The notes under the pieces are model-generated. The model did no database searches, was not told the DNA's origin, and was given only the letters and a program-made list of their open reading frames with translations. A stretch of DNA of 64,000 bases, from contig JAIUMV010000007.1 of the NCBI GenBank assembly GCA_022565395.1, positions 1 through 64,000 of the forward strand. Reading direction: 5' to 3'. A program made the translations under genes and the position numbers. Shown one piece after another: positions 18,477-28,557 of the stretch; the stretch's first letter is position 1; each line of letters starts with the position of its first letter. This stretch comes from Marinobacter sp. (GTDB taxonomy: Bacteria > Pseudomonadota > Gammaproteobacteria > Pseudomonadales > Oleiphilaceae).

Positions 18477-21400
18477 ATGTCGGCTTTCCTGCAAAACTAC
18501 TTCCTGCTCAATGGAAGCAAGATTGAGCTTCTTCATGGGAGTCATGACCACTGGCTCATGATTCTGTCGGTGATTATTGCCGCTGGCGCGAGTTTTATGG
18601 CACTGACCATGGCGGCATCCGCCCGGTCTAGCGCCTTGCCGGGCATACGGCGTCTGCACCTGATTTCCGGCGCTATCGCACTGGGGGCAGGGGTCTGGTC
18701 CATGCACTTCATCGGTATGCTGGCCTTTCAGCTGCCGGTGTCCGTCAGTTATGACACCTTCATGACGATGGTCTCCATGGTGCCGAGTTTATTGGCTGCC
18801 TGGTGCGCTCTGGCATTGCTATCCAATAGAACCATTACGCCAAGGAATCTGATGGTGGGAGGGCTGCTGGTGGGGGTGGGCATAGGCACCATGCATTACG
18901 CCGGCATGGAGGCTATGGTGATGTCAGCCGAGTTGCGGTATGACCCATTGTGGTTTGCTATCTCAGTGCTGATGGCAGCGCTGCTGGCCATGCTGGCCCT
19001 GTGGATCAGTTTCGGCTTGCGGCAGCGCCTGGCGCTGCCGGGCTATCAGGTGCGTTTGATCGCCGGGGCCGTTATGGGGCTGGCCATCAGCGGCATGCAC
19101 TATACCGCCATGCATGCGGCGCTGTTTGTTGGCGATGCCAGTCTTGCTGAGGTGGTGGACGAGCAGCAACAGTTCAATCTTGCGGTGGTGGTTGCGATAG
19201 TGACCATCATTATTGGTTTGCTGATAACGGCCCTCAACACGCTGGTTCGCTATCGAGAACTCTACCGCCGCAGCCGGGAGACCACTTCTCACCTTGAGGC
19301 CATTTTCGACACTGCGGTGGATGGCCTTATCTCCATTTCTGACCGCGGTATTATCCTGAGTTACAACAAGGCTGCCGAGCGCATTCTGGGTTACCCGGCA
19401 AGCTGGGCCATTGGTCGCAATGTCAGCGTGCTTACCCCAGAGCCCCACCGCAGCAAGCACGACAGTTACCTGCGTAACTACCTGACAACCAGGCAAGCCA
19501 AAATCATCGGTCAGGGCCGCGAGGTTGAAGCTCAGCACCGAGATGGTCACCTGGTTCCTATTAGACTCGCTATTGGCGAATCGCGTATTGGCGGGATAAG
19601 TACGTTTGTTGGCTTTATCACTGACATTACAGAGAGACGCGCACTTGAAAGTGCTATGCAAGAGCGGGAAGCCCAGTATCGGACTTTGATAGGCAACATT
19701 CCGGGAGTCACCTTTCGCTGTCGAGCTGACAATAACTGGAGTGCAATTTTTGTTAGTGAGGCTGTTGAAAAACTGACTGGGTGGAGTGCTGAAAACTTCA
19801 CATCGGGTAAAGTAACTTTCGCTGAGCTTTTACACGATGACGACTTGGATTATATCGAAAGCGTCATGGCTCCAGCGCTCGAAAAAAGAGTTCCTTACAC
19901 GGTTGAATATAGGATGCGGCATAAGGATGGCGCCTACCGCTGGGTTTCCGAATCGGCAACTGGGGTTTGGGAACAGGACGCATTGAAGTGGATTGATGGT
20001 GTCATGCTGGACATAACAGACAGCAAACGCCGCAATGCTGAGTTTGAGAGCCTGCTGCGAGCGGTTGATGATGCAACCGGCGTATGCGAAATGGATGCCT
20101 GTGGCCGAATCCGCAAAGCAAATACTAAATACACCAGATTGCTGGGGTATGAGGAGGGAGAGCTGGTCGGCAAGTCATTCGGCATGTTTATACCAGAGGG
20201 CGGCCCCGATGCCCGCTATATGGAGACGGTATGGGAGCGCATCAGGGCCGGTGAGTTAGTGCATGGTGAGTTTTTGCGCCTTGGTAAGGATGGGGAGGCT
20301 CGTTGGTTGCGATCATCTTTATCTCCCGTGTCCAATCCGCTTGACGGCAACCTGACGGTAATCGAGCTCGCGACAGACCTGACGGAGCGCAGGAAAATGG
20401 AGCTTGAGCTGGTTGATGCGAAAACCCGTGCTGAACAGGCTGCGGAGGCAAAAAGCGCATTTCTGGCCAATATGAGCCATGAAATTCGAACGCCCATGAA
20501 TGCCATCATTGGCTTTACTGACTTGTTGCTCGACTCCTCATTGGCGCAAGACCAGCGTCAGCATCTGACGACGGTCAGGAATTCTGCGCGATCCCTCTTG
20601 TCGCTGTTGAACGATATTCTGGATACAGCAAAGCTGGAAAGCGGTGTCGCTGAGCTTGAACGTGCGGATTTTTCTTTACAGTCAATCTGTGAGCATTTGA
20701 TAACAACGTTTGGCATTAGCGCCGCCAAAAAAGGGCTGCATTTGGCGCTGCGCTACGCAGAGGATGCTCCCGTTTATCTCAATGGAGACGCGCTTCGGGT
20801 CCAACAGGTGTTGACCAACCTGATCTCTAACGCCGTCAAGTTTACCGAACGTGGTGAAGTAACGGTTGAAGTCAGGAGGCCCTCCACAGGTTATGGTGTC
20901 GAAGTCGCGGTGAGAGACACGGGTATCGGCATTTCTGCCGACAGGCTTGACGCAATTTTCGACCCTTTCTCCCAGGCCGATGCCAGTATGACTCGTCGAT
21001 ACGGCGGTACGGGCTTGGGAACGACCATCTCTCGTCAGTTGGTGGGCTTGATGGGTGGCAGCATTACGGTGGAGAGTGAGGAGGGTATAGGTTCGGTCTT
21101 TACGGTATCTCTGCCTTTGCAGCCAGGAAAGCCAGTCGCGTCAATGGTTGACGGCGTGGCAGAGCCAGTACTCCCCGCAATGAGGATTTTGGTGGCAGAT
21201 GATGTTCAGCAAAACCTGCAACTACTTGATGCCATTCTCCAAAAGCGAGGGCACACCGTAGTGACCGTTGAGAACGGTGAGCAAGCGGTAGAATTTTACA
21301 GCAAGGGCTCATATGACTTGGTGCTGATGGACGTTCAGATGCCAGTAATGGACGGCCATACTGCTACCCGGGCTATCAGGGAGTGGGAGCAGGCTAACGA

Positions 21401-22181
21401 GAGGGAGCCTGTTCCGATTGTCGCGCTTACAGCGAGTGTTTTGGAGCATGACCGCAGTGCGGCATTGAATTCAGGGATGTCTGGATTTGCAACCAAGCCA
21501 ATCGATGTATCCGCGTTAATGAACGAGATTGCCCGGGTTGTGGGCGTCGAAGTGACAGACACCAGGGAAGGCGTAATGTCTGCGACAGAAACAGCGGTGA
21601 TTGACTGGATTAAAGGCGAGCAATTGTGGGGCAGTCGTGCCGCCCATGAAAAAGCTATTCGAGTTTTTATCGGTGACCTGAAGAATCGCCCGGACACTAT
21701 CTTCCCACTGATTGATCGTGATGCCAATCTCGCACCCCTCACGGCGCACCGTATTCGTGGTGCGGCCGCAAATTTGTGCCTTGTCGCGCTTAGTCAAAAG
21801 CTGGCTGAACTTGAGGCCTTGCTGTTGGCGGGTGAAATCGAGCGGGGAGAAGCAGTCGCGGGTCAGGCCCAAGCTTGTTTTGAGGACGTTATGGCAGGCC
21901 TTTCCGCTGCAATGGCGACATCGGAATCCGTTAAGGATGCAGGCAGTTCCAAGCTTGACATTGAGACTCTGAGAGTTGTGATAGGTCAGCTCATTGACCA
22001 GCTTGAGCATGGCGAAGTGCCTGCCCAAGCGCTCGATCAGTTAGGGGGAAGTCTCCCTGGCGAATTTCTGTCCCAAGTGCGCTCAGCGGTTGAAAACTTC
22101 GAGCTGGAAGAAGCTGCTGAGCTACTTCGTAGCTACGAACTGCATGCTCAGGCAAACGAGAGTGCAGGTAATTCTGGTTAA
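18477..22181 (+). CDS. MHYT-PAS hybrid sensor histidine kinase with REC and Hpt
   Basis: A 1234-residue hybrid kinase. Residues 1-260 form a seven-helix MHYT sensor with MHFIGM, MHYAGM and MHYTAM motifs, thought to bind a metal and sense a diatomic gas. Three PAS domains follow (about 275-395, 400-515, 520-645). The phospho-acceptor is H668 in [14 protein letters not shown]-site motifs are [17 protein letters not shown] and GGTGLG. A receiver with D952 ([11 protein letters not shown]) and an Hpt domain with H1091 ([11 protein letters not shown]) finish a phosphorelay. From about 19600 on, GC drops to roughly 40-55% per line against about 65% earlier. Probably feeds the REC-HD-GYP regulator 77 bp downstream. 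Confidence 0.93.
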   Translation: MSAFLQNYFLLNGSKIELLHGSHDHWLMILSVIIAAGASFMALTMAASARSSALPGIRRLHLISGAIALGAGVWSMHFIGMLAFQLPVSVSYDTFMTMVSMVPSLLAAWCALALLSNRTITPRNLMVGGLLVGVGIGTMHYAGMEAMVMSAELRYDPLWFAISVLMAALLAMLALWISFGLRQRLALPGYQVRLIAGAVMGLAISGMHYTAMHAALFVGDASLAEVVDEQQQFNLAVVVAIVTIIIGLLITALNTLVRYRELYRRSRETTSHLEAIFDTAVDGLISISDRGIILSYNKAAERILGYPASWAIGRNVSVLTPEPHRSKHDSYLRNYLTTRQAKIIGQGREVEAQHRDGHLVPIRLAIGESRIGGISTFVGFITDITERRALESAMQEREAQYRTLIGNIPGVTFRCRADNNWSAIFVSEAVEKLTGWSAENFTSGKVTFAELLHDDDLDYIESVMAPALEKRVPYTVEYRMRHKDGAYRWVSESATGVWEQDALKWIDGVMLDITDSKRRNAEFESLLRAVDDATGVCEMDACGRIRKANTKYTRLLGYEEGELVGKSFGMFIPEGGPDARYMETVWERIRAGELVHGEFLRLGKDGEARWLRSSLSPVSNPLDGNLTVIELATDLTERRKMELELVDAKTRAEQAAEAKSAFLANMSHEIRTPMNAIIGFTDLLLDSSLAQDQRQHLTTVRNSARSLLSLLNDILDTAKLESGVAELERADFSLQSICEHLITTFGISAAKKGLHLALRYAEDAPVYLNGDALRVQQVLTNLISNAVKFTERGEVTVEVRRPSTGYGVEVAVRDTGIGISADRLDAIFDPFSQADASMTRRYGGTGLGTTISRQLVGLMGGSITVESEEGIGSVFTVSLPLQPGKPVASMVDGVAEPVLPAMRILVADDVQQNLQLLDAILQKRGHTVVTVENGEQAVEFYSKGSYDLVLMDVQMPVMDGHTATRAIREWEQANEREPVPIVALTASVLEHDRSAALNSGMSGFATKPIDVSALMNEIARVVGVEVTDTREGVMSATETAVIDWIKGEQLWGSRAAHEKAIRVFIGDLKNRPDTIFPLIDRDANLAPLTAHRIRGAAANLCLVALSQKLAELEALLLAGEIERGEAVAGQAQACFEDVMAGLSAAMATSESVKDAGSSKLDIETLRVVIGQLIDQLEHGEVPAQALDQLGGSLPGEFLSQVRSAVENFELEEAAELLRSYELHAQANESAGNSG

Positions 22182-22258
22182 AGCCAAGTAGATCAGAAAT
22201 GCAACATTTACAGCAAGAGCATAGAAGCCAGCAGCGCCTGGTCAACAATGGAGAACCC

Positions 22259-23245
22259 ATGAGCGATACCAAAACCCTGTTACTGGTGGATGATGAGCCG
22301 GTTAACCTGCAGGTGCTGAAGAACATACTGGACGCGGACTACCGTCTGTTGTTTGCCCGAGACGGGGAACGTGCCCTGTTGTTGGCCCGGCAAGAGCTAC
22401 CGGACCTGGTCCTGCTCGATGTCATGATGCCAGGGCTTTCTGGCTATGAGGTATGCCAGCAGTTGAAGGCGGACCCGCTAACCGAAAGCCTGCCGGTTAT
22501 ATTCGTCACCGCATTGTCGGATGTTGAGGACGAAGCTAAAGGGTTTGCCCTGGGCGCCGTAGACTACCTGACCAAGCCCGTCAGCCCGCCTATTGTCAAA
22601 GCCCGGGTCAAGAACCAGTTGTCACTGGTGCGCCTGGATGAACTCAAGAAAACCCGTCTGGCGGTGGTCCAGCGCCTGGGCCGGGCGGCAGAGTACAAGG
22701 ACAACGAAACCGGCCTGCATGTTATTCGCATGAGTCTCTACTCCCAGGCCCTGGCACGGCGTATGGGCTTCAGTGAAATGGATGCCGAGGAGTTACTGAA
22801 TGCCGCGCCCATGCATGACGTGGGCAAAATCGGTATCCCCGATGCCATTCTGCGCAAGCCTGGCAAACTGGATCCGGAGGAATGGGCCGTGATGCAGACG
22901 CACGCTGCTATCGGGGCGGAGATCATTGGTGAGGATGGCTCCACCCTGTTGCGCCTGGCCCGCAGTATTGCCCTCAACCATCATGAGAAATGGAACGGTA
23001 CTGGCTACCCGGCAGGTCTTAAAGGTGAGGCCATTCCCCTGGAGGCCCGCATTGTCGCCCTGGCGGATGTATTTGACGCACTGACCACCGAACGGCCCTA
23101 TAAAAAGGCCTGGACAGTGGAAGATGCCGTGGCCCTGATCCAGCGGGAGCGGGGCCAGCACTTTGATCCCGCAGTGGTGGATGTTTTTCTGGAATGTTTG
23201 CCGGAGCTGTTGGTGATCCGGGACCAGTGGCAGGAGACAGATTAA
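22259..23245 (+). CDS. Response regulator with HD-GYP c-di-GMP phosphodiesterase
   Basis: A 328-residue response regulator with an N-terminal receiver (about 5-120; phospho-Asp in LVLLDVMMPGLSG, conserved Lys in DYLTKPVSP) and a C-terminal HD-GYP domain with APMHDVGKIGIPD, LNHHEKWNGTGYPAG and the trailing ADVFDALTTERPYK. HD-GYP domains hydrolyse c-di-GMP. The longer reading frame is passed over because ATG 22259 has GGAG five bases upstream. Genetic position directly after the hybrid kinase makes it the likely output of that phosphorelay. Confidence 0.94.
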   Translation: MSDTKTLLLVDDEPVNLQVLKNILDADYRLLFARDGERALLLARQELPDLVLLDVMMPGLSGYEVCQQLKADPLTESLPVIFVTALSDVEDEAKGFALGAVDYLTKPVSPPIVKARVKNQLSLVRLDELKKTRLAVVQRLGRAAEYKDNETGLHVIRMSLYSQALARRMGFSEMDAEELLNAAPMHDVGKIGIPDAILRKPGKLDPEEWAVMQTHAAIGAEIIGEDGSTLLRLARSIALNHHEKWNGTGYPAGLKGEAIPLEARIVALADVFDALTTERPYKKAWTVEDAVALIQRERGQHFDPAVVDVFLECLPELLVIRDQWQETD

Positions 23246-23314
23246 GCTCACGGCTCGTAAAAATCCGGGAGCCGACTAGACTGAATGAGGTATCAGGGCT
23301 CCGAGGGGGCGGTC

Positions 23315-25570
23315 ATGAATCAGGGGCACGTGTCCAGGTCAGGAGGTAAAAGTCAGGTGCTGGCTGATGTGTACGTGGCTTTGTCGACAGACCCGGAGCT
23401 TTGGCGTGGCGGCCTCGACCCAGCCTTGCGCAGGATCACCCACTGCTGTGCAGAGGCCCTGGCGGTGGAGCGTGTCAGTGTCTGGCGTCTTAACGATGCC
23501 CGGGATCAGATCCTCTGCCTGATGCTTTATCAGCAGGCCAGTGGCAACTTTGATCAGGGCGCTTGCCTGGAATTATCCCTGTTGCCCGACTACTTTGCGG
23601 GCCTCAGCCTGGGGCGCTTTGTAGACGTCCCCGATGTTTATAAAGACCGCCGAACCCGCTTGTTGGTGGACGCCTATTTTCGCCCCGAAGATATTCACTC
23701 GATGCTGGATGCGACGGTTCGCCTCGAAGGTGACATCGTCGGCCTTATCAGCCTTGAAAGTGTTGGTCACGCCCGGCTCTGGACGGCGGATGAACAGCAC
23801 TTTCTGGCATCGATTGCTGACCTGGTGTCCCAGTTGATGGCGGTATGTGCCCTGCGAAGCAGCGAGAGTCGCTACCGGGCCTTGTTTGAAGGAACCGGAG
23901 ATGCGGTTTTTGTCGTGAAGAATGGCGTGTTTACTGACTGCAATCCAGCCGCCGAGAGCATGTTCCAGGTGTCTCGTGAAGATATGCTGAACCTCAACCC
24001 GGCTTTGTTCTCGCCACCTTATCAACCTGACGGTGAAGACTCCGCCACCCTGGCCTCCCAATGGATTGAAAAGGCGCTAGAGGAGGGCATGCAATGTTTT
24101 GAGTGGCAGCACTGTCGCAGTGACGGCAGTGAGTTTGACGCGGAGGTAACCCTGTCTCGTTATGCCCTGGATGGCGAGATCTGCGTTATCGGAGCAGTAC
24201 GGGATATTACCCGCCGCAGGTTAACAGAGCAGGAACTGGCCCGCAGCCGGGAGCAGCTGGAGTATCGGGCCAACCATGACAGCCTCACGGGCTTGCCCAA
24301 CCGCAACTGTCTGCATGAAGATACCCTGCGCATCATCAAGGAAACTGGCGCTGCGGACGGCCTTGCCTATCTGTTGCTGGACCTGGATCGCTTCAAGGAA
24401 GTGAATGACACCCTGGGTCACAGTGTAGGTGACCGCCTGTTGGCCCATATCGGGACTCACCTCATCAAGGTGCTTGCCCCCTACGATGCTACCCTTTACC
24501 GCCTGGGTGGCGATGAATTTGTGGTGGTTGCCCAAAGTATGCCTGAGGTGGCACAGGTTATGGAGCTCGCAGACACTATCACGCTGGGGTTGCGCACCCC
24601 CATTACGGTGGAGGGTATCAGTCTGGAACTTGGTGCCAGCATTGGTGTCGCCCGCTACCCTCAACATGCTGATAACAGCCATGGCTTGCTGCGTTGCGCG
24701 GATGTGGCCATGTATCATGCCAAGCAGAGTGGTTTGGGAGCAACCGTTTACGATGCCAGTTACGACTCTTACAGCCCTCGTCGGCTGGCCTTGATGTCAG
24801 AGCTGGGCGCCGCCATACGGGAAGACCAGCTGGAGTTGCACTTCCAGCCCCGGGTGGATCTTCGTACGGGGCACTGTAATGGCTGCGAGGCCTTGTTACG
24901 CTGGCGCCATCCGGAGCAAGGCATGGTGCCGCCGGGTGACTTTATTCCTGCCGCTGAAATGAGCGACGTTATTCACCCTCTCAGTCAATGGGTGGTGAAA
25001 TCTGCCCTTCAGCACGTCCGTCGCTGGCTGGATGCTGGCACCGAGCTGTCAGTGGCGGTTAACCTGTCTGCCCGCAATCTGATTGATATGCGCTGCCCGG
25101 GCATGATTGCCGACCTGCTTCGCCAGTACGCGGTTCCCCCACGCCTGCTGGAAATAGAGATTACCGAAAGTGCGCTGATAACCGACCCTGAAAGGGCCCT
25201 CGAAGTGTTAAGAGCGTTTCGTACACTGGGCCTGCGTATGGCCATTGATGATTTTGGTACCGGCTATTCCTCGCTGAGCTACCTCAAGCGCCTGCCCATT
25301 GATACCCTCAAAATTGATCGCTCTTTCGTCCAGGACATGCTGACGGATGAGGCTGATGCGGTGATTGTCCGCTCCACCATCGGTCTGGCTCATAGTTTTG
25401 GGCTTAAGGTGGTGGCGGAGGGTGTCGAAGAGGAAGAAGTATTGACCGCTCTAGCCGCCTTGCAGTGCGATCAGGCGCAGGGATTTCATATTGCCAAACC
25501 GCTGCCTTTGGATGAGTTTGAGGGCTGGCTGCAACGACACATGGTAGGCCACGCGGATACCAGCCACTGA
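23315..25570 (+). CDS. GAF-PAS-GGDEF-EAL c-di-GMP turnover protein
   Basis: A 751-residue cytoplasmic protein with GAF (about 20-185), PAS (about 190-300), GGDEF (motif at 398-402, intact) and EAL domains (motif at 525-527 in CEALLRWRHPE). The EAL domain keeps NLSARNL, EITESAL and DDFGTGYSSLSYL, so phosphodiesterase activity is plausible; the GGDEF may be active or bind GTP. An RxxD inhibitory site is not obvious. ATG 23315 follows a GAGGGGG ribosome site and is preferred to the in-frame ATG at 23285. It is the third c-di-GMP-related gene in a row on this strand. Confidence 0.93.
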   Translation: MNQGHVSRSGGKSQVLADVYVALSTDPELWRGGLDPALRRITHCCAEALAVERVSVWRLNDARDQILCLMLYQQASGNFDQGACLELSLLPDYFAGLSLGRFVDVPDVYKDRRTRLLVDAYFRPEDIHSMLDATVRLEGDIVGLISLESVGHARLWTADEQHFLASIADLVSQLMAVCALRSSESRYRALFEGTGDAVFVVKNGVFTDCNPAAESMFQVSREDMLNLNPALFSPPYQPDGEDSATLASQWIEKALEEGMQCFEWQHCRSDGSEFDAEVTLSRYALDGEICVIGAVRDITRRRLTEQELARSREQLEYRANHDSLTGLPNRNCLHEDTLRIIKETGAADGLAYLLLDLDRFKEVNDTLGHSVGDRLLAHIGTHLIKVLAPYDATLYRLGGDEFVVVAQSMPEVAQVMELADTITLGLRTPITVEGISLELGASIGVARYPQHADNSHGLLRCADVAMYHAKQSGLGATVYDASYDSYSPRRLALMSELGAAIREDQLELHFQPRVDLRTGHCNGCEALLRWRHPEQGMVPPGDFIPAAEMSDVIHPLSQWVVKSALQHVRRWLDAGTELSVAVNLSARNLIDMRCPGMIADLLRQYAVPPRLLEIEITESALITDPERALEVLRAFRTLGLRMAIDDFGTGYSSLSYLKRLPIDTLKIDRSFVQDMLTDEADAVIVRSTIGLAHSFGLKVVAEGVEEEEVLTALAALQCDQAQGFHIAKPLPLDEFEGWLQRHMVGHADTSH

Positions 25571-25615
25571 GAGCCCCTCGCTGACGTCGCGGTAATCAGA
25601 AACGCCCTACGCCAG

Positions 25616-25813
25616 TCACTGGTCCTTGACGAAGCCTGTTAATGTTGCATCGCTATCAGGTAGCCATTCCTGCAGGTAGTCTCTGTAGCTGGCGGCGATG
25701 CCATTCTCAGGATCATTCAGCCAGTCAAAGAAACCTGTGTTCCCTTTGGCAGGTCTCGCGTTGGACGTATAGAAAACAGGGTGTTTATTCCTCCACTGCA
25801 TATTGCATAGCAC
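25616..25813 (-). CDS. Possible small hypothetical protein
   Basis: A 65-codon frame in the 393-bp gap 25571-25963, which otherwise holds nothing recognisable. The translation has a plausible soluble composition (GFFDWLNDPENGIAASYRDY) but no family was recognised, the start would be GTG or an internal ATG, and no ribosome site is visible. It could be a remnant C-terminus of a lost gene. Confidence 0.22.
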   Translation of the reverse strand: MLCNMQWRNKHPVFYTSNARPAKGNTGFFDWLNDPENGIAASYRDYLQEWLPDSDATLTGFVKDQ

Positions 25814-25963
25814 GGGGTGGCCCGTGGCGCCAAAGTGGCATCAATGGGGCAGATTGAAACATTACCGGCTTAGACTATAGCGGCATTGTCATTTGATATG
25901 TGGCAAGGTAATGTCTGACTCGGTCAGCTAACATGTGTAAGCTGAAACGCAATGGAGGTCATT

Positions 25964-26479
25964 ATGTCCCGGGACTCGCTGGCGCAACTCGTTACCGCCA
26001 TGCTGGGGTATATTCAGTCTGTGGGCGTGACACCGCAGCAATTGGCAAAGGCCGCAGATCTGCCGGAGGAGCAACTGTCACAGCCGGAACCGCGCTTGTC
26101 CGCGGCGCAGTTACAGCGCTTGTGGCTAATCATTCAGTCCAAGCTGGTGCCAGCATTCAGCTTCAGCGTCCAGGTCCGCCCGCTGATCCAGGCCCAGCTT
26201 GCCCGCGGTAAGGTCAAGGTTGAGGCTATCGCTGATCAGCTTCACATGAGCCGCCATACCCTTTACAAGCGCCTGAAGGAAGAAAACCAGACCTTCGCCG
26301 GCCTGCTGGAAGAGGTGCGCCGTGAACAGGCGCTGGTTTACCTGCGTGACCGGCACCGCCCCTTGGTGGAGATCGCTGAACAGCTCGGCTTTTCCGAACT
26401 CAGTGCTTTCAGCCGCGCGTTCAAACGCTGGATGGGGGTGTCCCCGGCGGAGTATCGCACCACCGGGGGACTGGCCTGA
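25964..26479 (+). CDS. Shortened AraC family regulator
   Basis: A 171-residue protein whose first ~55 residues resemble the start of PF12625-type AraC regulators (compare 17236-18264) and whose last ~105 residues are a complete AraC helix-turn-helix pair (VEAIADQLHMSRHTLYKRLK and IAEQLGFSELSAFSRAFKRW). The usual ~170-residue ligand-domain core between them is missing. GGAGGT precedes ATG 25964, so it is probably translated. It may be a ligand-blind regulator or a decaying gene. It is convergent with the acp-fabB-fabA operon, 2 bp away. Confidence 0.8.
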   Translation: MSRDSLAQLVTAMLGYIQSVGVTPQQLAKAADLPEEQLSQPEPRLSAAQLQRLWLIIQSKLVPAFSFSVQVRPLIQAQLARGKVKVEAIADQLHMSRHTLYKRLKEENQTFAGLLEEVRREQALVYLRDRHRPLVEIAEQLGFSELSAFSRAFKRWMGVSPAEYRTTGGLA

Positions 26480-26481
26480 GT

Positions 26482-26718
26482 TCACGCGGGCTGTGTTTCC
26501 AGAAAACGGATCATGTCAGCGACGGTGGTGAGCTGGTCCGCCTGATCATCTTCAATGGTGATGTTGAAAGCTTCTTCCATGGCCATGGTCAGCTCCACGA
26601 GATCCAGTGAATCGGCCCCCAGATCCTCCACGATGCGGGACTCAGCGTTAATCTGATCGGCACTGATACCCAGTTGATCTGCTATAAATGCAACCAAACG
26701 TTGCTCCAGCGTAGCCAT
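26482..26718 (-). CDS. Acyl carrier protein
   Basis: A 78-residue acidic acyl carrier protein. The phosphopantetheine attachment site is S37 in GADSLDLVEL. It lies 5 bp after fabB, in the order fabA-fabB-acp. The usual housekeeping acpP sits between fabG and fabF, so this is likely a second ACP, perhaps dedicated to unsaturated or specialised acyl chains; that is inference. Confidence 0.92.
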   Translation of the reverse strand: MATLEQRLVAFIADQLGISADQINAESRIVEDLGADSLDLVELTMAMEEAFNITIEDDQADQLTTVADMIRFLETQPA

Positions 26719-26723
26719 CCTCT

Positions 26724-27944
26724 TTACTCCTGTTGATAGTCAGAAAAAATCAGGGTGGCGTTGGTGCCGCCAAATCCAAAACTGTTACTCATAACCAGCG
26801 GCAGCGACTGGTTATCCATGCGCTGTCGAACAATCGGGAAGCCTTCAGCCCCGGGGTCCAGCGTGCTGATGTTGGCGGACTGGCAGATAAACCGGTTGCG
26901 CATCATCAATAGGCTGTAGATGGCCTCGTGCACACCTGCTGCTCCCAGGGCATGCCCGCTCAGGGCCTTGGTGGCACTGATGGGCGGGATACGGTCACCA
27001 AACACCTCGCGGATGGCACCCAGCTCCACCAAATCGCCGGCTGGCGTGCTGGTGCCGTGGGTGTTGATGTAGGCCACATCGCCTTCAATATTGGCCATCG
27101 CTTGTTGCATGCAGCGCACTGCGCCTTCGCCACTGGGGGCAACCATGTCGGCACCATCTGAGGTGGCGCCAAAACCCACCAGCTCTGCCAGTATAGGGGC
27201 GCCCCGGGCGATGGCATGGTCCAGGGCCTCCAGCACCAGCACGCCGCCGCCACCGGAAATCACAAAGCCATCCCGGTCCGCGTCATAGGTTCTTGAGGCT
27301 TGCTGCGGTTGGTCGTTGTAACGGGTGGAGAGTGCGCCCATGGCGTCAAACAGCAGACTCAGCGACCAGTGGATATCCTCGCCGCCACCGGCAAAGACAA
27401 TATCCTGGCGCCCCGCGGCGATCAGGTCTGCGCCATGGCCGATGCAGTGTGCGCTGGTGGCACAGGCGGAGGTAATGCTGTAGTTGATACCTTTGATGGC
27501 AAAGGCCGTGGCAAGGCTGGCATTAATGGCGCTGCCCATGGTGCGGGGCACCCGGTAGGGGCCGACCCGACGCAGGCCTTTCTCCCGCAACAGGTCAATG
27601 GCTTCCATCAGTTCCGAGGTGGAGGCGCCGCCAGCCCCCATCACCACCCCGGTGCGGGGCTGGCTGATGAGGTCCGGTGTCAGGCCTGCCTGCGCAATCG
27701 CCTCGTTCATGGCCAGATAGGTATAGGCCGAGGCCGGGCACATAAAGCGCAGCAGTTTGCGGTCAATCAGGGCGGGCAGGTCCAGGTCAATCTGCCCACA
27801 CACATGACTGCGCAGGCCGGCGTCTCTGGCGGCTTCGGAAAAGCCAATGCCGGACCGGGCTGCCCGTAGGGCGTCGGTCACCTGCTGTTGGTTAGTGCCA
27901 AGGCTGGAGACAATGCCCATGCCGGTGATAACAACGCGACGCAT
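26724..27944 (-). CDS. fabB: 3-oxoacyl-ACP synthase I (FabB)
   Basis: A 406-residue KAS I condensing enzyme that elongates unsaturated acyl-ACPs. The catalytic Cys is C161 in [13 protein letters not shown]; the His residues are in [13 protein letters not shown] and [13 protein letters not shown]. The C-terminal [14 protein letters not shown] is typical. A start 11 codons upstream is open, but ATG 27944 follows GAGGAGG and lies 10 bp after the fabA stop. Pairing with fabA is the classic gammaproteobacterial anaerobic unsaturated fatty acid module. Confidence 0.95.
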   Translation of the reverse strand: MRRVVITGMGIVSSLGTNQQQVTDALRAARSGIGFSEAARDAGLRSHVCGQIDLDLPALIDRKLLRFMCPASAYTYLAMNEAIAQAGLTPDLISQPRTGVVMGAGGASTSELMEAIDLLREKGLRRVGPYRVPRTMGSAINASLATAFAIKGINYSITSACATSAHCIGHGADLIAAGRQDIVFAGGGEDIHWSLSLLFDAMGALSTRYNDQPQQASRTYDADRDGFVISGGGGVLVLEALDHAIARGAPILAELVGFGATSDGADMVAPSGEGAVRCMQQAMANIEGDVAYINTHGTSTPAGDLVELGAIREVFGDRIPPISATKALSGHALGAAGVHEAIYSLLMMRNRFICQSANISTLDPGAEGFPIVRQRMDNQSLPLVMSNSFGFGGTNATLIFSDYQQE

Positions 27945-27954
27945 GGCAGCCTCC

Positions 27955-28467
27955 TCAGAAGCCTTCAGTGGATTCAAACAGACCCACTTTCAGATTTTTG
28001 GCGTGGTAAATATCCCGGCCATCAACGGACATCACACCGTCTGCCAGGCCGACAATCAACTTCTGCCGCATCACCCGGCGGATGTCCAAGCGGTAACTGA
28101 CCTTCTTGTTGGTAGGCAGCACCTGTCCGGAGAAACGCAGGTCCCCTACACCCAGGGCGCGTCCCTTGCCGGTGCCACCAGACCAGGCCAGGTAAAAGCC
28201 CAACAGTTGCCAAAGTGCATCCAGCCCCAGGCAGCCCGGCATTACTGGATCGCTCTCAAAGTGACAGCCGAAAAACCATAGGTCGGGATGAATATCCAGC
28301 TCCGCTTCCACCACGCCGTGGCCATAGGCGCCACCTTCGGCGTCAATATGGGTGATACGGTCGATCATCAACATCTCATTGATTGGCAGGCGCATATCGC
28401 CTGGAATCAGACGGCCATGCCCGCAGTCGATCAGATCTGCTTTATCAAACTGCTGTTGTGCCAGCAT
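27955..28467 (-). CDS. fabA: 3-hydroxydecanoyl-ACP dehydratase/isomerase FabA
   Basis: A 170-residue FabA that dehydrates 3-hydroxydecanoyl-ACP and isomerises the product to cis-3-decenoyl-ACP, the branch point to unsaturated fatty acids. The active-site His is H69 in LWFFGCHF and the Asp is D83 in GCLGLDALW, near E. coli His70 and Asp84. ATG 28467 with GGAGG upstream gives the family's usual length; the longer frame adds unrelated sequence. The 90 bp between fabA and nnrS contain no FabR-type palindrome like that at 35219. Confidence 0.96.
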   Translation of the reverse strand: MLAQQQFDKADLIDCGHGRLIPGDMRLPINEMLMIDRITHIDAEGGAYGHGVVEAELDIHPDLWFFGCHFESDPVMPGCLGLDALWQLLGFYLAWSGGTGKGRALGVGDLRFSGQVLPTNKKVSYRLDIRRVMRQKLIVGLADGVMSVDGRDIYHAKNLKVGLFESTEGF

Positions 28468-28557
28468 GTGATACCTCCAGAGTTTTGGTGCATCACATGC
28501 TAGGTGCAATGACCAGAAAAGTGCTTGACCCACGGTTGGTGATTTTTGACCGCTGGT

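Noticed and set aside
23251-23270. Terminator hairpin after the HD-GYP gene (CGGCTC/GAGCCG)
   Set aside because: The stem is only 6 bp with a large loop and no T-run follows.
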